Source: Leptolyngbya subtilissima AS-A7
Lineage (GTDB): Bacteria > Cyanobacteriota > Cyanobacteriia > Phormidesmidales > Phormidesmidaceae
Direction of reading: 5' to 3'
DNA: 64,000 bases
Assembly: GCF_039962255.1 (NCBI RefSeq)
Contig: NZ_JAMPKY010000001.1
Coordinates: 682,001-746,000 of the forward strand
Shown piece after piece: positions 1-7,600 of this stretch (its first letter is position 1; each line of letters opens with the position of its first letter). The translations under genes and the position numbers were made by a program. The notes beneath the pieces are model-generated. The model had not been told where the DNA came from. It worked only from the letters and a program-made list of their open reading frames with translations, and did not search any database.

Positions 1-1
1 G

Positions 2-1048
2 GTACTGGCCAACGATCGCATTCAGGGCTTTGCTCGCGATCGCGTGCTGGGTCCTGTAACCAATATTCTCAGCGACCTCAAGGCCAGCACCGGCAACGAG
101 TTTTTGCTCAATACCGAGCTCCAGCAGCTGGAGCAGGGCATTCACACCATAATTGATGACTTTCGGGCGGGCATTGTCTCGCTGCCCGAAAGCCTCGATC
201 GCGTCGTCAACCGCCTAGATGAGTTTGGGCTGATGGCGGCTGACGTGCTACCCGACGGCCATCCCCTCACCGAAACCTTTTTGCGCCGCCTAGAGTACAT
301 CAAGCGTGGGCTGGCCAGTACCCCCACCGAGCGGGCGGCGATGCTCAGCAAGCTGCGGCCCAATGTGGCGCAGCTGCTCGACATTTTTGATGACAACAGC
401 CCTGCCTATAGCGAGTTGAGACGTCTGGCTCAGGGCGGTAACCTCGATGCCCAAGCTTTGATCGATCGCTTGGCCCAGGCCCCCATTACCCCGGCTTTGC
501 GCAGCAGTCTAGCGGCGATCGCTCGCAAGGTCGAAGTCACCGCCGCCGACGCCCGCGATGACGTGAAGCTGTTTGGCCTCGAACTCGAAAAGTGGTTCGA
601 TCGCGGCATGGAGCGAGCCACCGGCGTCTACAAGCGCAACGCTAAGGCAGTCGCGCTGCTGATCGGCATTGCCACAGCGGTCTCTATCAACGCCGACTCA
701 TTTCACATTGCCACTCGCCTGGCCGTAGACCCGATTCTGCGCAACTCGATTACCCAAACTGCCGACCAGCTGGCAGCTGAATCGACCGGAAATTTTGACC
801 AAGACATTAAACAGGTGCAGACCGCCGTCAACCAGGCCCTCGACGAGATTCCCTTTCCGCTAGGCTACAACGAGGTGGTGGTGCAGCAGCAGCTAGTGGC
901 CGAGCAGTCGTGGCCGGTTCCCTTTGTGCCGCGCCGTCTGCTGGGCTGGCTAGTCAGCGGATTTGCCATTTCTATGGGGTCGACCTTCTGGTTTAACGTG
1001 CTGAAGAAGGTGGTGAATGTACGGAATACGGGGGATAGGGGGAAGTAG
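2..1048 (+). CDS. Membrane protein of unknown function, C-terminal part only
   Basis: The frame is open from the left edge of the window, so the true start lies outside; the GTG at 44 is only an internal possible start. The visible part is largely polar and helical. Counting from the GTG at 44, a hydrophobic segment spans about residues 202-217 and a second about 299-315. The end reads FAISMGSTFWFNVLKKVVN followed by VRNTG. A similar tail (FWFDxLxKxVNxR) is known to me from several uncharacterised bacterial membrane proteins, so this is probably a conserved family, but I cannot name it or give a function. The next gene follows closely on the same strand after a purine-rich spacer. Confidence 0.7.
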   Translation, partial: VLANDRIQGFARDRVLGPVTNILSDLKASTGNEFLLNTELQQLEQGIHTIIDDFRAGIVSLPESLDRVVNRLDEFGLMAADVLPDGHPLTETFLRRLEYIKRGLASTPTERAAMLSKLRPNVAQLLDIFDDNSPAYSELRRLAQGGNLDAQALIDRLAQAPITPALRSSLAAIARKVEVTAADARDDVKLFGLELEKWFDRGMERATGVYKRNAKAVALLIGIATAVSINADSFHIATRLAVDPILRNSITQTADQLAAESTGNFDQDIKQVQTAVNQALDEIPFPLGYNEVVVQQQLVAEQSWPVPFVPRRLLGWLVSGFAISMGSTFWFNVLKKVVNVRNTGDRGK

Positions 1049-1093
1049 GTAAGGGGATGAGGTAGATAGGGAAAATGAGGAAGATGGGGAAGT
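1039..1093 (+). repeat. G-rich purine repeat spacer before the NlpC/P60 gene
   Basis: The short spacer is built almost wholly of G and A with imperfect units such as GGGGATGAGG and GATGGGGAAG. It begins inside the end of the preceding gene and runs into the possible GTG start of the next. Such purine tracts may serve as a loose ribosome-binding region or be slippage-prone; both are inference. Confidence 0.5.
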
Positions 1094-1103
1094 GGGGGTG
1101 ACT

Positions 1104-1820
1104 ATGGATTTGAATACGACAGCCTCTAGTCAAGAAGCATTATTGGCATCCTCAGGGCAGGAATATGTCTGTGGTCAGGCGCTCAACCTCTATAAAACTG
1201 ACGGGTTGGAGGGGTTGGTGACCCAGGCAGCGGTGGGGCGGCATCTGCGGCTGATGCAGGCATCCCCCCAAGCTTACGCGGTGATCCTTCGCGAAGATGA
1301 TTATTCTGGCTGGATCAGCGCTGCTGATGTCGATACGCTCAAGCCCGCTGAGCAGCCCTATCAGCCTGTCTCCCTCGATCGCAGCGCCATTGAACCTCGC
1401 CTGCCGGAGGCGATCGCCTTTACGCAACGGGCGATGGCTACCCCCAACACTTACCTCTGGGGCGGCACCGTCGGCCCCAACTACGATTGCTCAGGGCTGA
1501 TGCAGGCAGCCTTTGCCTCGGTGGGCATTCGTCTGCCCCGCGATTCATACCAGCAGGAGGCCTTTACCCAGCCCATCGGCTGGGATGAGCTGCTGCCGGG
1601 TGACTTAATCTTTTTTGGCACCCCAGAACGCACTAAGCATGTGGCCCTCTACCTGGGTCAGGGCGACTATATTCACAGTTCAGGGATTGACCAGGGCCGC
1701 AACGGCATTGGCATCGACTCATTAACCGATCTGTCGCACCCGGTGAGCGAGGCTTACCATCGGCAGCTGCGCCGGGCGGGGCGGGTGATGACCAGTTACT
1801 GCCCAGGGGGCGCGCTATAG
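1104..1820 (+). CDS. NlpC/P60-family cell-wall peptidase with N-terminal SH3-like domain
   Basis: Likely a gamma-D-glutamyl-diamino-acid endopeptidase that cuts peptidoglycan stem peptides. The N-terminal ~90 residues fit a bacterial SH3-like fold (VCGQALNLYKTDGLEGLVTQ, then YSGWI). The catalytic domain follows from about residue 100. The nucleophile is in YDCSGLMQA (Cys129 from the ATG), with His179 in KHVALYLG and a second His191 in YIHSSG, the expected C-H-H order. Length and domain order match the cyanobacterial SH3-NlpC enzymes of known structure. No signal peptide is visible. A GTG at 1092 is in frame, but the ATG at 1104 with GGGGGTG just upstream is preferred. Confidence 0.9.
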   Translation: MDLNTTASSQEALLASSGQEYVCGQALNLYKTDGLEGLVTQAAVGRHLRLMQASPQAYAVILREDDYSGWISAADVDTLKPAEQPYQPVSLDRSAIEPRLPEAIAFTQRAMATPNTYLWGGTVGPNYDCSGLMQAAFASVGIRLPRDSYQQEAFTQPIGWDELLPGDLIFFGTPERTKHVALYLGQGDYIHSSGIDQGRNGIGIDSLTDLSHPVSEAYHRQLRRAGRVMTSYCPGGAL

Positions 1821-1847
1821 TCCAAGCAGCGTTTGCCTGTTTGAGGG

Positions 1848-2948
1848 GTGCTCTTGTCGTTTTTGCATGCTGCTTGGCTAACGCGCCTAAAGCCCCTAGC
1901 TCGCTGGGTGGTAGTGGGTGCGGCGATCGCCTTCTTACTCCACACCCTGGTGCGCCACTGGGCTGAGATTAGTGCCCTGCGCATTGGCCCCCAGGGTTGG
2001 AGCCTGTTGCTAGTAGCCCTCGGCATGACGCTGCTAGCCCACATCTGGGCCGGCTGGGTGTGGAGCTGGACCCTGCAAGCTCTGCAACAGCCCGTTACCG
2101 GCAGCTGGAGCGTTCTCGTTTATCTGCAAACCAATCTGCTGAAATACTTACCCGGCAACGTCTGGCACTTCTTTGGCCGAGTGCGTGCCCTACGCCATGT
2201 AGGGGTCGACAACGGCTCCGCCATTATCGGCACTGCCCTAGAACCCCTCCTCATGGCTGCCGCCGCCTTGGTCGTGGGCATTGCCACCACCACTCACTAC
2301 TGGCCCTTTCAGCTTTTGGGCCTGGGCATCGTCCTCGCCACCCTTTCCCCCCGCTGGCTCAACCCTCTAGTCACTCGCCTCAGCTGCTCTAAAACTGCCC
2401 ACCAACCTACCGAAGATTCGGTGTTGCTGAATCGAGGCATGAACCGGCAAAACCTCCAGACTCTGCATGGCCCCCTAAATCCCCCAATTCTGGGGGACTT
2501 TGAGACTCTGCCTCCCCCCAAAATTGGGGGGCCGGAGGGGCAAATCATGCCTGCGTTAAGCAACGCAGAATCTTCTCCCCCATCTTCCCCCACTCCCGGC
2601 CTTCGCCACTACCCTTTCAAGCCCCTACTCGGCCAGCTCGGCTACGTAGCCCTGCGCGGCCTTGGCTTTTGCCTGGTGCTTAGCGCCGTGACACCGCTAG
2701 CGGCGAGCGACTGGCCCAGCACCATCAGCGCCTTTAGTTTGGCCTGGCTGGGTGGGCTAGTGGTGCCGGGCGCACCGGGAGGGCTGGGCGTGTTTGAGGC
2801 GATCGCCCTCAGTCTGCTCCAGGGACAGTTCTCTGCTGCCGTAGTGCTCAGTGCTGTGGTGCTATACCGGGTGGTCAGCACCCTGGCCGAAGCTCTGGGC
2901 GCGGCCTTGGCCACTTTAGATCAGAGGCTTTCCAGTACACTCAAATAA
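1848..2948 (+). CDS. YbhN/UPF0104-like integral membrane protein (LPG synthase TM-type)
   Basis: A polytopic membrane protein of the family that includes the transmembrane flippase part of lysylphosphatidylglycerol synthase. Several hydrophobic helices lie in residues 15-180, and another set follows residue 260, including the characteristic GAPGGLGVFEAIALSLL stretch. Its role is probably lipid or lipid-linked substrate movement; the substrate is unknown. Residues about 183-251 are low-complexity and Pro-rich and are encoded by a palindromic DNA repeat, so this loop looks like an in-frame repeat insertion. A GT2 transferase follows 66 bp downstream on the same strand, and the pair could act on the same lipid carrier. 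The start is GTG, 27 bp after the preceding gene. Confidence 0.8.
   Translation: MLLSFLHAAWLTRLKPLARWVVVGAAIAFLLHTLVRHWAEISALRIGPQGWSLLLVALGMTLLAHIWAGWVWSWTLQALQQPVTGSWSVLVYLQTNLLKYLPGNVWHFFGRVRALRHVGVDNGSAIIGTALEPLLMAAAALVVGIATTTHYWPFQLLGLGIVLATLSPRWLNPLVTRLSCSKTAHQPTEDSVLLNRGMNRQNLQTLHGPLNPPILGDFETLPPPKIGGPEGQIMPALSNAESSPPSSPTPGLRHYPFKPLLGQLGYVALRGLGFCLVLSAVTPLAASDWPSTISAFSLAWLGGLVVPGAPGGLGVFEAIALSLLQGQFSAAVVLSAVVLYRVVSTLAEALGAALATLDQRLSSTLK
2469..2540. repeat. Palindromic G/C repeat inserted in frame in the YbhN-like gene
   Basis: Two palindromes lie close together: CCCCCAATTCTGGGGG at 2481-2496 and CCCCCCAAAATTGGGGGG at 2514-2531. This kind of element (AAATCCCCCAATT...GGGGGACTTTGA) is a familiar dispersed intergenic repeat in cyanobacteria, yet here it is translated as Pro/Gly-rich residues between membrane helices. 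Confidence 0.75.
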
Positions 2949-3014
2949 ATTGTTGTACTCCAAACGGCATGGATTGCGGTCTTTGCCGACCTCACCCGTT
3001 GTGCCGAAGCTGCT

Positions 3015-4061
3015 ATGCCATCTATCCATTCCCCCTCAGTTTCTGCACTGCCGGCCCTCGTGGCCCCCGTCGACATTTCGGTGGTGGTGCCGGTGTACAA
3101 CGAGTACGAGAGCTTACCCGCCTTAGTGGCGGCGATCGCCGGGGCGCTTGATGGGCTGGGCTACAGCTACGAAATTTTGGGGGTAGACGATGGCTCCACC
3201 GACGGATCGAGCGATCGCCTACGAGAGCTAGCCCAGCAATATCCCCAGCTGCGCGCCGTGATCTTACGCCGCAACTACGGCCAAACCGCCGCCATGGCCG
3301 CCGGGTTTGACCATTCCCGGGGTCAAATCGTCATCACCATGGATGGCGATCTGCAAAACGACCCCGCCGACATTCCCCGTCTGCTCGATCGCCTCAACGA
3401 GGGCTACGACCTAGTCAGCGGCTGGCGCAAAAACCGCCAAGACAACACCTTCACCCGGCTAATTCCCTCCAAAATTGCCAACTGGTTGATTGCCGGTGTC
3501 ACAGGGGTTGAGCTGCACGACTATGGCTGCTCCCTCAAAGCCTACCGGGCCGAGGTGATCCGTGACCTCAACCTCTATGGCGAACTGCACCGCTTTTTGC
3601 CTGCCCTGGCCTTTATCGAAGGGGCTCGCATTACCGAGATGCCCGTCACCCACCACGCCCGCCGCTTTGGCACCAGCAAATATGGTCTGGGCCGCACCCT
3701 GCGTGTGGTAATGGACATGCTTACCGTCTACTTTATGAAGAAGTTTCTTACCCGGCCCATGCATGTCTTTGGCAGCCTGGGGCTAGCGTCGATGGCGTTG
3801 GGCGTTGCCTTGGGAATTTATCTCACCCTGGTGAAGATTTTGGCTGGTCAGGATATTGGCGATCGCCCCTTGCTGGTGCTGGTCGTCGTGCTGGTGCTGG
3901 CGGGCATTCAGCTGTTTAGCTTTGGCCTGCTGGCCGAACTGCTCATGCGCACCTACCACGAATCGCAGCAGCGCCCCATCTACCGGGTGCGTGAGGTGGT
4001 CAGCAATGCTTCATCCCCAGGGTTGGCCCTTCCTGTTAACCCCGGAACCAGCGGCCCCTAG
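3015..4061 (+). CDS. GT2 glycosyltransferase, polyprenyl-phosphate type, with two C-terminal TM helices
   Basis: The GT-A domain (residues ~20-240) starts with ISVVVPVYNEYESLP and carries DDGSTD near residue 61 and the metal-binding MDGDLQNDP motif near residue 113. Two hydrophobic segments (about 255-277 and 285-310) follow, as in the DPM1/GtrB/ArnC-like group that moves a sugar from a nucleotide donor to undecaprenyl phosphate at the inner membrane. Length (348 aa) fits that group. It follows the YbhN-like membrane protein on the same strand, which fits a shared lipid-linked sugar pathway; that link is inferred. The start is the ATG at 3015. Confidence 0.9.
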   Translation: MPSIHSPSVSALPALVAPVDISVVVPVYNEYESLPALVAAIAGALDGLGYSYEILGVDDGSTDGSSDRLRELAQQYPQLRAVILRRNYGQTAAMAAGFDHSRGQIVITMDGDLQNDPADIPRLLDRLNEGYDLVSGWRKNRQDNTFTRLIPSKIANWLIAGVTGVELHDYGCSLKAYRAEVIRDLNLYGELHRFLPALAFIEGARITEMPVTHHARRFGTSKYGLGRTLRVVMDMLTVYFMKKFLTRPMHVFGSLGLASMALGVALGIYLTLVKILAGQDIGDRPLLVLVVVLVLAGIQLFSFGLLAELLMRTYHESQQRPIYRVREVVSNASSPGLALPVNPGTSGP

Positions 4062-4372
4062 GCCTTACAGATTGTTGATTTCGGGCAGATGTGCCAAATT
4101 CGCAGTCAATTCAATGGTTACGCGGCCTAAGTCAGCGCTCGTTGAGAGCGATCTGATGCGGAGGAACCAACTTTTGGGGTTATCTCAGGGCGAAACGCAT
4201 CGCCAGAGAAGGGGCTCTCTCACCTCTCGCCCGTCAGCTAACTCCGTCGGCCTTGGGAGAGAACATCTGGAAGCTTTTTCTAACGCTATCCATAGTTCTC
4301 CTAGGATAGTTAACACCCTCGATAAAGGTTTTGTCTAAGGGTTTCGTTTAGCACCACAACAGGAGACAGGCT
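4062..4372. other. Intergenic region before the permease gene
   Basis: About 310 bp with no convincing gene. A good ribosome-binding site, AGGAGA, lies about 8 bp before the ATG at 4373. I see no clear terminator hairpin or named promoter. Confidence 0.5.
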
Positions 4373-5710
4373 ATGGAAACCTGGTCTGAGATCACCGCAT
4401 CGGTGGTCTTTTTTGGGGTATTGGCCCTAATCGCCACCGAGCACATGCACCTCACCGTTGCGGCTCTCTTGGGCGCAATGCTGCTGATATTTTTTCATGT
4501 GCTGACTCTTGAGCAAGCCATTGGCTACATCGGCAACAGCCACGCCACCCTGGCGCTGTTTTTTGGGGTGATGGTGATGGTGCGGGCTTTTGAACCCACC
4601 AAGATTTTTGAATATTTAGCTACCCAAATGGTGATTATGGCCCGTGGGGAGGGCAAGCGGCTGCTGCTGGGCATTGTGGCTATTACCACCCCGGTCTGCG
4701 CCATGCTGCCCAACGCCACTACCGTCATGCTGCTGGCGCCGCTGATTCCGCCTATGGCGGCAGAGCTCAACATCAACTTCGTGCCCCTGCTGATCTTGAT
4801 GGTGTTTGTGGCCAACAGCGCCGGTCTGCTCACCCTGGTGGGCGACCCGGCCACCTTCATTGTGGGCGACGCGATCAACATGAGCTTTTTGGAATATCTC
4901 ACCAAGCTCAGTCTGGGGGGCGTAGTGGCGATCGCCACTATCGTCTTCATGCTGCCCATCCTCTTTCCCAACACCTGGAATAAAAAGCTGGATGACCTCG
5001 ACCACCTACCTCATCCGGTCATCAACCATCCCCGGATGCTGGCCCTGGGTGGCCTGATTGTGGCCCTGGTACTAGGGCTATTTGTGGTAGGCGAAAGCCT
5101 GCCAGTGCCAGTCTCTCCCCCTGCGATCGCCCTACTGGGGGCCGCTCTCTGCCTGCTGCTCACCCACCACAGCGGCATCGACACCGTGCACAACATTCTG
5201 CGCGATGTCGACTGGAGCACGCTGATCTTCTTCATGAGCGTCTTTGTGCTGATTGGCGGCCTGCAAGAAACCGGGGTGATCAGCTCGGCCTCAGGGCTGC
5301 TGGGGATCGTAATTGGCAAGAACATTGCCCTAGGCTCGATGCTGCTGTTGTTTGTCACCGGCATTCTCTCCAGCCTGATTCCCAACATTCCCCTGGTGGT
5401 GGCGATGGTGCCCTTGCTGAAGGAATACTTGGTCAACGTCAATTTGGCCGGGCCGGAGCTGCTGTCGCCCGACTTCGCCGGACAGATCTCGCCCGAGATT
5501 TTGCCTCTGTTTGCGGCCATGATGTTTGGCGCTACCCTGGGCGGCAACGGCACCCTGGTCGGCGCATCGTCAAACATTGTGGCGGCGGGGATTGCTGAAC
5601 AGCACGGCAAGCCGATTTCGTTTCGACAGTTTCTGAACTACGGCCTGCCGATCATGGCGCTACAGTTGATTACTATCAGCGCCTACGTGGGCATTCGATT
5701 CCTGCTGTAG
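4373..5710 (+). CDS. ArsB/NhaD-superfamily ion permease
   Basis: A polytopic inner-membrane transporter of 445 residues with about 11-12 hydrophobic segments. The internal-repeat hairpin loops of the ion transporter superfamily are visible: LPNATTVMLLAPLIPP near residue 112 and LIPNIPLVVAMVPLL near residue 334, plus a second conserved stretch, GATLGGNGTLVGASSNIVAAG, near 390. These match the ArsB/NhaD/P-protein and SLC13-like permeases. Na+/H+ exchange or carboxylate uptake are the likely activities; the sequence does not decide. The ATG at 4373 is preceded by AGGAGA. It appears to be transcribed alone. Confidence 0.85.
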   Translation: METWSEITASVVFFGVLALIATEHMHLTVAALLGAMLLIFFHVLTLEQAIGYIGNSHATLALFFGVMVMVRAFEPTKIFEYLATQMVIMARGEGKRLLLGIVAITTPVCAMLPNATTVMLLAPLIPPMAAELNINFVPLLILMVFVANSAGLLTLVGDPATFIVGDAINMSFLEYLTKLSLGGVVAIATIVFMLPILFPNTWNKKLDDLDHLPHPVINHPRMLALGGLIVALVLGLFVVGESLPVPVSPPAIALLGAALCLLLTHHSGIDTVHNILRDVDWSTLIFFMSVFVLIGGLQETGVISSASGLLGIVIGKNIALGSMLLLFVTGILSSLIPNIPLVVAMVPLLKEYLVNVNLAGPELLSPDFAGQISPEILPLFAAMMFGATLGGNGTLVGASSNIVAAGIAEQHGKPISFRQFLNYGLPIMALQLITISAYVGIRFLL

Positions 5711-5810
5711 GTGGCTCGACCCAGAGCAATTCTATCTGTGGGCTAGAGCCGAGCCGAGTGATCGTTTACAGGCAGCTAACTGTATTAAGGGTGCGTTACT
5801 CCGCTATGTG

Positions 5811-5949
5811 ATGCACTCTTACTTTTGCAGCTTTAAGAAGTATCAAATGGTAGAACTCTATCGAGAAAATTTATCTGTGCTCAGAACAAAAGCCTCTCCT
5901 TATGAAGGTGTGAATTATCTACAGGAGAGTCAATTTAGCCCTAGCAGCT
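5811..5949 (+). CDS. Small unrecognised reading frame, possible gene remnant
   Basis: A 46-codon frame starting MHSYFCSFKKYQMVELY and ending at a TAA. The same frame is open for tens of codons upstream (PEQFYLWARAEPSDRLQAA), so it may be the 3' end of a larger, lost gene or start at the GTG just before the ATG. The composition looks protein-like (Tyr, Leu and charged residues in a helical pattern), and a terminator-like hairpin follows 42 bp downstream, which supports past or present transcription. I recognise no family. Confidence 0.35.
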
Positions 5950-5991
5950 AACAGTTATTCTAAGATCCTGTCGAGGGGTAGATGCTTTTAG

Positions 5992-6029
5992 GGCGATCGC
6001 ACAACCCTTATCAGCGATCGCCGTTTTTT
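5992..6029 (+). terminator. Rho-independent-type terminator built from two HIP1 sites
   Basis: A 9-bp perfect stem, GGCGATCGC (5992-6000) with GCGATCGCC (6014-6022), surrounds a 13-base loop and is followed by G and six T. Both arms contain the cyanobacterial HIP1 octamer. It follows the small frame ending at 5949. Confidence 0.65.
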
Positions 6030-6333
6030 GGTAAGCGAATGATTTTTTTATGGTTTTTGGTCTAAATGTAGATCTATCAAATTTAGGGGGATCATCTCTT
6101 CCTTGCGAGCGACTTCACTTTATAAAATTATCCTTAGGTTGGATTGAGAGCTTGTGAAGCTTAGAGTTTAATCTCTCGCTTTTTCGATCTGTCTTTCTAG
6201 GCTCAAACCTTCTCAGCTTAGAAAGAACCATCAAAAAAGTAAGAGGCGCAGAATTCTGGGTCACAAGCCAAGATTCTTTTGCCGTCAAAAAGCCATCGCG
6301 AATCTTGTACAAGATCCAAACTTGAGGTCCGTC
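6030..6333. other. AT-rich intergenic region upstream of the repeat protein gene
   Basis: About 300 bp, clearly richer in A/T than the flanking genes, with T-runs near 6041-6048 and a TATAAAAT sequence at 6121. It probably holds the promoter of the secreted repeat protein. I could not place a full -35/-10 pair with confidence. Confidence 0.4.
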
Positions 6334-7272
6334 ATGAAAAGACTATCCATAGGAACGATTTCAGCACTCTTTCTAGCAGGGGCAGTTGCGCCTGCTGTTT
6401 TGGCCGATACCCACGGGACCTTGCAGTCTCAAACCCCCAGTCAGGGCCAAACTCCTGGGCAAATGCAAACTCCTCGCCAGGGTCAAAATCCTGGGCAGGC
6501 TCCCACCCAAGCGCCTGAGCGGGTACCTGGGCAAAGTCCAGAAGCTTACCCCAATGAAACTCCGGGTAACCAAGTTCCTAGACAAACTCAAACCCCTCGC
6601 CAGGGCCAGAATCCTGGGCAGATGCAAACTCCTCGCCAGGGCCAAACTCCTGGACAAATGCAAACTCCTCGTCAGGGCCAAAATCCTGGACAGGCTCCTA
6701 CCCAAGCGCCTGAGCGGGTACCTGGGCAAAGTCCAGAAGCTTACCCCAATGAAACTCCGGGCAACCAAGTCCCCAGACAGTCTCCGAACTCTGGGCAGGG
6801 CCAAAATCCTGGACAAATGCAAACTCCTCGTCAGGGCCAAAATCCTGGACAGGCTCCTACCCAAGCGCCTGAGCGAGTACCTGGGCAGAGTCCGGAAGCT
6901 TACCCCAACGAAACTCCGGGCAACCAAGTCCCCAGACAATCGCCGAATTCTGGGCAGATGCGGACTCCTGGGCAAACCTCTGCGCCCAGCGCTGAGTTTG
7001 ACAGCATGGGCACCGGCATGGGCGCATCTCTCTCCAGCGATCTCGTGAGCCCGTTCCAACTGGCTTACATGGCCGTTAGGGGCGAGCTAGACGCCGGCAG
7101 CGATGAAGGCTACTCGGTTTATAAAGCGCGCCACGGCACTGCCGAGGGTCAAAACATCGTTGAAGCTGCTATCAACCAGGGCTACATCAGCAGTGACCTC
7201 ATGGATGACCAGGGCTACATCAATAGCGTCAACCAAGTCCTGAGAATGCAAGCTGAGACTTGGAGAGACTAA
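6334..7272 (+). CDS. Secreted Pro/Gln-rich tandem-repeat protein with conserved C-terminal domain
   Basis: From the ATG at 6334 the protein has a Sec signal peptide (MKRLSIGTISALFLAGAVAP, cleavage near AVLA-DT). Residues ~30-215 are low-complexity, made of PGQ, PRQGQ and longer units; a 36-residue block is present three times almost unchanged. The last ~75 residues form a folded-looking domain with LAYMAVRGELDAG, where one expects small envelope-associated cyanobacterial proteins. It is probably extracellular or periplasmic, with a flexible spacer that anchors or displays the C-terminal domain. The function is unknown. The in-frame TTG at 6322 is less likely because it would put charged residues before the signal core. 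A strong terminator follows at 7318. Confidence 0.75.
   Translation: MKRLSIGTISALFLAGAVAPAVLADTHGTLQSQTPSQGQTPGQMQTPRQGQNPGQAPTQAPERVPGQSPEAYPNETPGNQVPRQTQTPRQGQNPGQMQTPRQGQTPGQMQTPRQGQNPGQAPTQAPERVPGQSPEAYPNETPGNQVPRQSPNSGQGQNPGQMQTPRQGQNPGQAPTQAPERVPGQSPEAYPNETPGNQVPRQSPNSGQMRTPGQTSAPSAEFDSMGTGMGASLSSDLVSPFQLAYMAVRGELDAGSDEGYSVYKARHGTAEGQNIVEAAINQGYISSDLMDDQGYINSVNQVLRMQAETWRD
6478..6939 (+). repeat. Three copies of a 108-bp coding repeat
   Basis: Copies at 6478-6585, 6673-6780 and 6832-6939 encode the same 36 residues, beginning QGQNPGQAPTQAPERV. The DNA copies differ at only a few mostly silent positions, so they arose by recent duplication or are homogenised by recombination. Shorter PRQGQ units fill the spaces between them. 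Confidence 0.9.
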
Positions 7273-7317
7273 CGCTCTCCAGTTAGCAGAGCTCTAGGGC
7301 CAACCTGTTACTCACAT

Positions 7318-7369
7318 AGGACTCCCGTGCCGGTTCGATCGCGATCGACCAGCACGGGAGTCCTGTTTC
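7318..7369 (+). terminator. Strong hairpin terminator with HIP1-type loop
   Basis: A 13-bp perfect stem, AGGACTCCCGTGC (7318-7330) with GCACGGGAGTCCT (7352-7364), is followed by GTTTCT. The loop holds the self-complementary TCGATCGCGATCGA, so the whole can fold as one long hairpin. It sits 46 bp after the repeat-protein stop codon. Confidence 0.8.
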
Positions 7370-7600
7370 TAAAGGGGTTAGAAGTCCTCTGGCAAAAATG
7401 TCTAGAAGCAGCGGCTGTGTCAGCGATCGCTCAAAAAGTTTAGGGCTAAGTCGTAGCGATTCCGACTTTGTGCCGGTAGAATAGTTAGAACCGATACATT
7501 TGCCTGATCTGCTCCGGAGCCGGATCACTTGTCGGTAGCTAGCTTCCGGAAAAAATCTACCGTCGATTTAGCACTTGCCGTCTACTCAGTGGGAGTCACC

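Noticed and set aside
6373-7059. Long alternate frames on both strands across the Pro/Gln-repeat gene
   Set aside because: They arise because the repeated DNA lacks stop codons in other frames; they have no signal peptide or start that fits, and the plus-strand frame with the signal peptide is clearly the gene.
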